Assembly (NCBI GenBank): GCA_023213215.1
Contig: CP096136.1
Location: 2,356,001-2,420,000 of the forward strand
DNA: 64,000 bases
Source of the DNA: Flavobacterium sp. JAD_PAG50586_2
Lineage (GTDB): Bacteria; Bacteroidota; Bacteroidia; Flavobacteriales; Flavobacteriaceae
Direction of reading: 5' to 3'
Shown: positions 57,175-64,000 of the stretch, piece after piece
Numbering within the stretch: position 1 is the stretch's first letter
Layout of the letters: each line of letters starts with the position of its first letter
Notes under the pieces: model-generated
What the model saw: the letters and a program-made list of their open reading frames with translations, nothing else
Told to the model about the DNA's origin: nothing
Databases searched by the model: none
Position numbers and translations under genes: made by a program

Positions 57175-60005
57175 TATTCAAGTTCCTTTTTCAAAAACGG
57201 CGCAGTATAGCTTTTCTTGTTTTTCGCCACTTCTTCCGGAGTTCCTTTGGCTACAACTTCACCGCCACCTTTTCCGCCTTCGGGACCAATATCGATTATG
57301 TAATCCGCCAATTTGATTACGTCCATATTGTGTTCGATAATTAGCACTGTATTGCCTTTGTCAACCAGTTTATTGATTACATCCATCAATACCCGAATAT
57401 CTTCAAAATGCAAACCTGTTGTAGGTTCGTCCATGATGTAAAAGGTATTTCCGGTGTCTTTTTTAGATAATTCCGTCGCCAGTTTGATACGCTGTGCCTC
57501 GCCACCCGAAAGCGTTGTGCTTTGTTGTCCCAATGTGATATAGCCCAATCCAACATCTTGTATTGTTTTGACTTTACGGTAGATTTTCGGAATGTTTTCA
57601 AAAAACGGAACGGCTTCGTCAACTGTCATGTTCAACACATCTGAAATGGATTTTCCTTTGTATCTTATTTCCAATGTTTCCCTGTTGAAGCGCTTGCCTT
57701 GACAGGTTTCACATTCCACATAAACATCCGGTAAGAAACTCATTTCGATAGTTCGAACTCCCGAACCTTCACAGGTTTCACATCTTCCACCATTGACATT
57801 GAAGCTGAAACGACCGGCTTTGTATCCCCGGATCATAGCTTCAGGGGTTTGTGTATACAGACTTCTGATTTCTGAAAAGACATCGGTATAAGTTGCAGGA
57901 TTACTTCTCGGAGTTCGTCCAATCGGGCTTTGGTCAATATCGATTACTTTGTCGATGTGCTCTAAACCTTCAATTTTTTTGTAGGGTTGAGGTTTTTTGA
58001 CACCGTTAAAATAATAAGCGTTTAGGATTGGATATAAAGTTTCATTAATCAATGTCGATTTTCCACTTCCCGAAACTCCGGTTACGCAAATTAGTTTTCC
58101 TAATGGTAGTTCTATTGAAACATTTTTTAGGTTATTTCCGGTTGCGCCAGTCAGTTTCATGAATTTTCCATTGCCTTCGCGACGTTTTTTCGGGACTTCA
58201 ATCTTCATTTCCCCATTGAGGTACATTGCCGTAATCGTATGTTCCATCAACAATTCTTTTGGAGTTCCTTTGCTGATGATTTCTCCTCCAAATTTCCCTG
58301 CCTTTGGCCCAATGTCAATTACGTAATCGGCGCGTTCGATCATGTCTTTATCGTGTTCCACAACTAAAACCGAATTCCCGATGTCGCGCAGTTGCTCCAG
58401 TGAATGGATTAGTTTTTCGTTATCCCTTTGGTGCAAACCTATACTTGGTTCATCCAAAATATAAAGAACACCAACCAACTGTGAACCAATTTGTGTCGCG
58501 AGACGGATACGTTGTGCTTCTCCGCCCGAAAGTGATTTCGAACTCCGTGCAATCGATAAATAATTTAAGCCAACATTCACCAAAAAGCGAAGTCTGTCTT
58601 TGATTTCCTTAACGATTTCGGTCGCTATTATTTTTTGTTTTTCAGATAAATGCTTGTCAAGGTTCTCAAACCAATCGGACAATTCTGAAATATCCATGGT
58701 CGATAATTCGAAGATGTTTTTTTCGAAGATCCGGAAATACATGGCTTCTTTTTTCAAACGCGAACCGTGGCATTCCGGGCATTCTACTTCATCCATGAAA
58801 TCCTTTGCCCAGCGTTTTATGGATGTGGACGGACTTTCATCATATTGGTTTTTGATAAAATGCGAAATGCCTTCGAACTCTATTTTATATTCCTTTGTGA
58901 TTCCTAAAGTTTTGGATTCTACTGAAAATTTATCTTTTCCACCATGTAAAATAACCTGCATGGCTTCGTCTGAAATCTTCTCGATTGCATCAGTCAGTGT
59001 GAATCCGAATTTCTCTCCGATGATTTCCAACTGCTTGAAAATCCATGAGCTTTTATATTCGCCTAGCGGAGCCAATCCACCATTTTTGATAGACAATTTG
59101 GTATTTGGAATAATCTTTTTTAGGTTGATTTCGTGTACGGTTCCCAAACCTTTGCAATGTTCGCAGGCGCCTTTAGGTGAATTGAACGAAAACAAATTCG
59201 GTTCCGGATTCTGATAGGATATTCCGGAAGTTGGGCACATTAAATTCCGGCTGAAATAACGAACTTCATTGGTGTCCTGATCTAATATCATCAATACATT
59301 TTCGCCGTGGTACATCGCGGTTTTGATGCTTTCGGCTAAACGTTTTTCATTTTCTTCAGTATTCTCAATGGCCATTCGGTCAACGACAATTTCGATATCG
59401 TGGGTTTTGTACCGGTCGAGTTTCATTCCAGGCAACAAGTCCTGCACTTCACCATTTACGCGGACTTTAAGGAATCCTTGTTTTGTAATCTGCTGGAATA
59501 ATTCGGCATAATGTCCTTTTCGCGCTCGAATTACCGGAGCAAGGATATTGATGCGCTTTCCGCTAAAATCTTTTATGATCAGTTCCCGAATTTGGTCATC
59601 TGAATAAGAAACCATTTTTTCACCCGTCACATAACTGAAGGCATCTCCGGCACGTGCATAAAGCAAACGCAGGAAATCATAAATCTCTGTGATTGTTCCC
59701 ACTGTGGAACGCGGGCTTTTGCTGGTGGTTTTCTGTTCGATGGCGATTACAGGTGAAAGGCCATCGATTTTATCCACATCAGGACGCTCCAATCCGCCAA
59801 GGAACTGCCTTGCGTATGCGGAAAAGGTTTCGATGTAGCGGCGCTGTCCTTCGGCGTAAATCGTATCGAAAGCCAAAGATGATTTTCCCGAGCCAGAAAG
59901 TCCGGTAATCACCACCAGTTTTTCCCTCGGAATGGTAATGTCAATATTCTTTAGATTGTGCACTCTGGCACCAAGGACTTCAATCGTATTTTCGGTATCT
60001 AACAT
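57174..60005 (-). CDS. uvrA: Excinuclease ABC subunit UvrA
   Basis: Damage-recognition ATPase of nucleotide excision repair, 943 residues from ATG 60005. The in-frame TTG at 60026 would add a meaningless MRFAKIA. Two ABC modules: Walker [15 protein letters not shown] (about 35-48) and [14 protein letters not shown]; signatures [18 protein letters not shown] and [18 protein letters not shown]. The C-terminal zinc module is intact (CETCEGSG ... [10 protein letters not shown]). The N-terminal one reads CPTSG ... CEHCKG, so one of the four usual cysteines is Ser260. Confidence 0.97.
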   Translation of the reverse strand: MLDTENTIEVLGARVHNLKNIDITIPREKLVVITGLSGSGKSSLAFDTIYAEGQRRYIETFSAYARQFLGGLERPDVDKIDGLSPVIAIEQKTTSKSPRSTVGTITEIYDFLRLLYARAGDAFSYVTGEKMVSYSDDQIRELIIKDFSGKRINILAPVIRARKGHYAELFQQITKQGFLKVRVNGEVQDLLPGMKLDRYKTHDIEIVVDRMAIENTEENEKRLAESIKTAMYHGENVLMILDQDTNEVRYFSRNLMCPTSGISYQNPEPNLFSFNSPKGACEHCKGLGTVHEINLKKIIPNTKLSIKNGGLAPLGEYKSSWIFKQLEIIGEKFGFTLTDAIEKISDEAMQVILHGGKDKFSVESKTLGITKEYKIEFEGISHFIKNQYDESPSTSIKRWAKDFMDEVECPECHGSRLKKEAMYFRIFEKNIFELSTMDISELSDWFENLDKHLSEKQKIIATEIVKEIKDRLRFLVNVGLNYLSIARSSKSLSGGEAQRIRLATQIGSQLVGVLYILDEPSIGLHQRDNEKLIHSLEQLRDIGNSVLVVEHDKDMIERADYVIDIGPKAGKFGGEIISKGTPKELLMEHTITAMYLNGEMKIEVPKKRREGNGKFMKLTGATGNNLKNVSIELPLGKLICVTGVSGSGKSTLINETLYPILNAYYFNGVKKPQPYKKIEGLEHIDKVIDIDQSPIGRTPRSNPATYTDVFSEIRSLYTQTPEAMIRGYKAGRFSFNVNGGRCETCEGSGVRTIEMSFLPDVYVECETCQGKRFNRETLEIRYKGKSISDVLNMTVDEAVPFFENIPKIYRKVKTIQDVGLGYITLGQQSTTLSGGEAQRIKLATELSKKDTGNTFYIMDEPTTGLHFEDIRVLMDVINKLVDKGNTVLIIEHNMDVIKLADYIIDIGPEGGKGGGEVVAKGTPEEVAKNKKSYTAPFLKKELE

Positions 60006-60157
60006 AGCAATTTTGGCAAAACGCAAAGATACTATTTTACGGCTAATTTTTTGGTATGCAGTTAAGAAGATATTGTTAAAATAACTAGCTTAAGTTTGCA
60101 AATTGCATTTGATAGAAAATGAGTTATGACCGTAAAAAAATGAATTGTCACCAGTAA

Positions 60158-60409
60158 CAATTAAGTTGTGAGTGGTAGAAAATGAAATGTTACCGGTGGA
60201 AAATAAAATGTCACCAGTAACAATTGAGTTGTTAGTGGTAGAAATTGAAATGTTACCGGTGAAAAATAAAATGTTACCGGTAACAATTGAGTTGTGAGTG
60301 GTAGAAAATGAGATGTTACCGGTGAAAAATGAAATGTTACCGGTAACAATTGAGTTGTTAGTGGTAGAAAATGAAATGTTACCGGTGAAAAATGAAATGT
60401 TACCAGTAA
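60158..60409. repeat. Higher-order tandem repeat: four 63-bp units, each three 21-bp subunits
   Basis: Unit starts at 60158, 60221, 60284 and 60347, with partial units at both ends (about 60130-60420). Each 63-bp unit is three related 21-bp subunits with cores GTGAGTGGTAG, ATGTTACCGGTGAAAA and ATGTTACCGGTAACAA. The third contains the perfect palindrome TGTTACCGGTAACA. It lies in the intergenic region between uvrA (start 60005) and the CLC gene (end 60427). A minus-strand ORF here is a by-product of the 63-base period. Confidence 0.85.
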
Positions 60410-60426
60410 CAATTGAGCGGAGAGGT

Positions 60427-62243
60427 TTAGTCTATCGTCATTTCCTTTAACCTTTGACGGTAGCTTTCCAAAACATCAATTTTAGAAAGAAACCCGAAGT
60501 ATTTTCCTTTGTGGATTACAGGCAGGATTGATGCTTTTGCTGTTTCGAAGCATTTCATGATTTTTTCCGGCTTGTCTTCGAACAGGATTATTTCTTTAGG
60601 CTGGCTTATAATTTCGTTTATCGTCATGAATTTTACCCGGTATGGATTGAAAATAATGGACTTAACCTCTTCAAAATCGATTATGCCAACCAATGTTTTT
60701 TCGTGATCTATAATCGGAATGATTTTCTGTTCGGTTGTGGAAAAAATATCGACAATCTTTTCGATGGAACTATCTGGTGTTAAAGTCTTATAATTCTGCT
60801 GAACCAGATTGTAGAAATTGATGCTCTGCAGTATGTTTTTATCCTTGTCGCTGGTAAAAACATCGCCTTTATCAGCTAAGGGTTTTACATCCATCGAGTG
60901 TTTTTCAAATTGTTTGGAAACCGCATAGCTTACTGACGAAACTATCATCAACGGAACCATAAGGTCATAACCGCCTGTAATTTCACCAATCAGGAAAATC
61001 GCTGTCAATGGTGCGTGGAATAAGCCACTCAGGATTCCCGCCATTCCAACAATAGTAAAGTTGGCAATGGGTAAATGATGTGTGAAATTCAGCAGGTTTA
61101 TTGTTTTGGCCACAAAAAACCGAGATAAGAACCGACGAAAAGAGAAGGTGCAAAATTCCCACCATTTCCACCGCTGCCTAAAGTTAATCCGGTAGCGAAG
61201 GCTTTCAGTAGCATTGTTACTCCAACAAATGCCAACAAAACCCATTCACTTTTGAATTGTTCGAGCATGGTATTGTCTAATAAAACTCCGGGATTTTCTG
61301 AAGCCAATGTTTTGATGCTTTCGTACCCTTCACCAAATAACGTTGGAAAAAAGAAAATCATTACGGCTAAAATAGAAGCGCCAAATATCGCCCTGCGATA
61401 GCCTTTGTTCTTAAATGTCCCAAAAAACTTCTCTACTTTCTGGAAATTTCGGGCATGGTAAATTGAGGCCAAACCTGCTAAGAGTCCAAGTAAAATATAA
61501 TAAGGCGTATTGTGGTAATCAAATTTTAATGTCTGCTCGAAATTCAGGATCGTATCCGAACTTAATGTTACCTTAGAAATCAAAGCACCCGTCGCTGCAG
61601 AAATAATGATCGGGATAAAGGCCGAAATGGAAACATCGGTCAGCACTACTTCAATAGCAAATAACACTCCGGCAATTGGTGCGTTAAATGCGGCTCCAAT
61701 TCCGGCCGCAACACCACAAGCCAAAAGCAGGATTCTGTCTTTTTGTGAGAGATGGTATTTTTGGGCAAAGTTGGAACCGAAAGCTGCACCTGTAATTACA
61801 ATTGGGCTTTCCAATCCGGCGGAACCTCCAAGTCCAACGGTTAGGGAACTCGTGACAATCTGGGCGTACATTTGTTTTTTGGGAACAATTCCACCTTTTC
61901 GGGCAACAGCATAAAGCACTTTGGAACTTCCTTTTTCGATGTGGTTGTTTAGGAAATTCCGAACCACAAAAACGGTTAGTAAAATACCAACAATCGGCAG
62001 TAAACTATTGATGTAGGGAAGTTTTAAAAACCCGTTGATTTCATTGGCCCAAAGGAAAATATTGTGGGCGAAACTCTTAAGGATAATTACCGCAAAAGAA
62101 CAGGTAATCGCCACAATGACACTGGCAAAGTAGATAAAATTCCGCTCGCTCAACCTGTCTTTCAGAAGGAAAATCAGATTTTCGGCTCTCCTGAAAATAC
62201 TCCTGAAGGCGATTTTGAAATACGAAGCTTTACTGGTAGGCAT
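60427..62243 (-). CDS. CLC-family chloride channel/transporter with CBS domains, apparent frameshift
   Basis: About 605 residues after adding one base to the A run 61114-61119. The first two thirds contain about ten or more membrane segments with CLC features: GGSAGLESPIVITGAAFGSN, where GLESP replaces the usual GREGP but keeps the gating Glu, and GNGGNFAPSLFVGSYLGF. The last third carries two CBS domains (PDSSIEKIVDIFSTTEQKII, KASILPVIHKGKYFGFLSKI), which bind nucleotides and regulate transport. It moves chloride or another anion across the inner membrane. Start ATG 62243. Confidence 0.92.
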
Positions 62244-62321
62244 TTATTCAAATTTTGAATCTGCTAAAATACTTCTTAAAAGCAGTAGTAAGCAAATTTT
62301 ATGTCTTAAATTAAGCTAAAT

Positions 62322-63990
62322 TTAAAATCCGGCTGCTTTATCATCACCCCGAAAATCAGCTCCACCTTCTAGTTTACCATTGGGTTGGATTAAAATAGCA
62401 TCGACCTTTCCAAGAACTGGCGCTAATTTTTCGTTGATGGTATATTTTTTTTAAACAAATCTTCAAGTGTCGTTTTGTCAAATTTTCCAGGTTCCACCAT
62501 TATATCATCTGGCAGCCACTGATTGTGGAATCGGGGAGCATCAACAGCCTGCTGCATTGGCATGTTGAATTCATATACATTTAAAATCGTCTGTAGAACA
62601 GAGGTTATGATGGTTGAGCCGCCTGGCGAGCCGAGCAGCATCAATAGTTTGCCATTTCTCTCGACAATTGTTGGTGTCATCGAACTAAGCATTCTTTTTT
62701 GGGCTGTATACTATTTGCTTCAGCGCCGACTAAACCATAATGATTCGGAACGCCTGGCTTTGAGGAAAAGTCATCCATTTGGTTGTTTAGAAAGAAACCC
62801 AGTTCGTCGCAATACAGTTTTGACCCGTAAGCGCCATTTAGTGTTGTAGTAACCGCAACAGCATTTCCTTCGGTGTCAACGATAGAGTAGTGGGTGGTTT
62901 CATCGCTTTCATAAACGGAAACATCACCATGGCTGACTTCAGAGGATGGAGTTGCTTTATCAAAAGAGAAACTTTTCATGCGGTCTTTTAAGTAGATGTC
63001 ACTCAACAATTGTTTTTGCGGAATGTTCACAAAATCCGGGTCACCGAGAAAATAATTGCGGTCGGCGTAGGCTCTTCGTTCGGCTTCTGCCAAAAGCTGC
63101 ATATATTGCGTGGAGTTATGTCCCAACTTTGACACCTCATAAGGTTCAATCATTTTCATGATTTGTGCCAATGTAATTCCACCGCTGGATGGCGGCGCCA
63201 TTGAAATCACATTTAGTTCTTTGTATTTAAAGTTTATCGGCTTGCGCCAAATGACTTTATAATAGGCTAAATCTTTCCTGGAAATTATACCGTTTTTTTG
63301 TTTTAGGAATGCCACTAATTTTTTAGCTGTATTTCCTTTGTAGAATTCGGTTTTTCCATTTTTCAGTATTAGTTTGAGCGTGTTGGCTAAAGCCAAATAT
63401 TTAATCGTATCGCCAACTTGATATGTTTTGTTATAAAGCGTTTTCTCTCCGCTTATTTTTACGATTACATCGCGGTATTCGTCGAGTTTATTCTTTTCCT
63501 TTTCGGTAACGATGATTCCTTTTTCAGCTAAATCAATAGCGGGTTGAAATAAATCCGTCAAAGATAGTTTACAGAATTTTTTATGTACTTCAAAAATCGC
63601 AGCTACGCTTCCGGGAACACCAACAGCTAGTGCACCGTCTGTACTGAGATTTGCAATGACCTTTCCGGATTTATCGAGGTACATGTTTTTGTAGGCTTTT
63701 GCGGGAGCTTTTTCGCGGAAATCTAATGTTCCTGTATCACCATTGGCTTTTCGGTAAACCATAAATCCACCGCCGGAAATATTTCCGGCATAAGGATAAG
63801 CGACGGCTAAAGCGAGGTGTGTTGCAATCATCGCATCAAATGCATTTCCGCCTTTTTTAATGATATCGATTCCAATTTTTGAAGCTTCTTCTCGGGCAGA
63901 AACAACCATTGCCTTATCGGTAACGAGCCCTTTTTCTTGAGAATAAATCGAATTGGAAATCAGTAAAAAAAGAATGAAACACTTCTTCAT
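62322..63990 (-). CDS. ggt: Gamma-glutamyltransferase, two apparent frameshifts
   Basis: Periplasmic enzyme that cleaves glutathione and transfers or hydrolyses the gamma-glutamyl group; it self-cleaves into two subunits. About 556 residues once one base is added to each of the T runs 62695-62700 and 62445-62452. Start is ATG 63990 with a signal peptide ([18 protein letters not shown]). Family motifs: [40 protein letters not shown], the nucleophile Thr in [28 protein letters not shown] and [20 protein letters not shown]. After the second repair the end reads [14 protein letters not shown], stop at 62322. The breaks are probably sequencing errors. Confidence 0.93.
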
Positions 63991-64000
63991 AAACAATAAT

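Noticed and set aside
60161-60412. 83-residue minus-strand ORF made of LPLTTQLLPVTFHF-type repeats
   Set aside because: The 63-base period is a multiple of three, so an open frame is automatic. The hydrophobic repeat has no signal, no start context and only reflects the intergenic tandem repeat.
62322-63990. ggt as a genuine pseudogene
   Set aside because: Both lesions are one-base homopolymer losses, all catalytic motifs are intact, and the repaired length is that of the family.

Overview
The window looks like chromosomal DNA of a Flavobacterium-like member of the Bacteroidetes. The base composition is AT-rich, and promoters resemble the Bacteroidetes -7 element TAnnTTTG. The gene order rplF-rplR-rpsE-rpmD-rplO-secY-infA-rpmJ-rpsM-rpsK-rpsD-rpoA-rplQ followed by carA and eno fits this group, and there are several signatures of the type IX secretion system (T9SS). 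No rRNA, tRNA or CRISPR array was seen.

Layout. 1-6990: the distal half of the ribosomal protein/secY/rpoA operon, ending at a strong terminator. 7.2-13.7 kb: carA, a convergent exported protein, eno, a 1 kb gene-free interval rich in inverted and tandem repeats, and guaA. 13.7-21 kb: a LysM protein, an OsmC protein, a DUF3820 protein, pyrG, yidC and proC. 21-23 kb: two fasciclin-domain lipoproteins on the minus strand. 23-28 kb: a MORN-repeat exported protein, mnmA, a T9SS-exported subtilisin and a nitronate monooxygenase-like protein. 28.2-40.8 kb: a giant (about 3,250 residue) repetitive surface adhesin with a gliding-motility type B C-terminal domain, followed directly by a PorP/SprF-like protein and an OmpA/WD40/TPR protein. 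This has the layout of a complete secretion-and-display cassette. 41-42.6 kb: a PafA-like phosphatase. 42.6-46.3 kb: an accessory-looking patch with several repeat families, two small unknown genes, a RES-domain protein and a compositionally distinct HU-like DNA-binding protein. 46.5-64 kb, all on the minus strand: lysA, a fused branched-chain 2-oxoacid dehydrogenase E1, a coupled MBOAT / SGNH / M1-like operon, a LOG-family protein, a GNAT acetyltransferase, uvrA, a CLC channel with CBS domains, and a gamma-glutamyltransferase.

Two results stand out. First, eleven one-base frameshifts interrupt eight otherwise normal genes (rpmJ; yidC three times; mnmA; the adhesin; the M1-like protein; the SGNH protein; the CLC channel; ggt twice). 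Every one can be repaired by adding a single base to an A/T homopolymer. I read these as systematic homopolymer under-calling in the sequence, not decay, and I annotate the genes as whole. Second, the adhesin holds 18 consecutive 240-bp repeats in perfect register, and two segments exactly 1,200 bp apart are virtually identical, which points to recent exchange between repeats.

I found no clearly new multi-gene defence system. The best candidates for new biology are the adhesin cassette, the RES-domain protein in its repeat-rich patch, the coupled MBOAT/SGNH/pseudo-peptidase operon, and the 21/63-bp higher-order repeat upstream of uvrA. All residue counts, repeat periods and base counts were done by eye.
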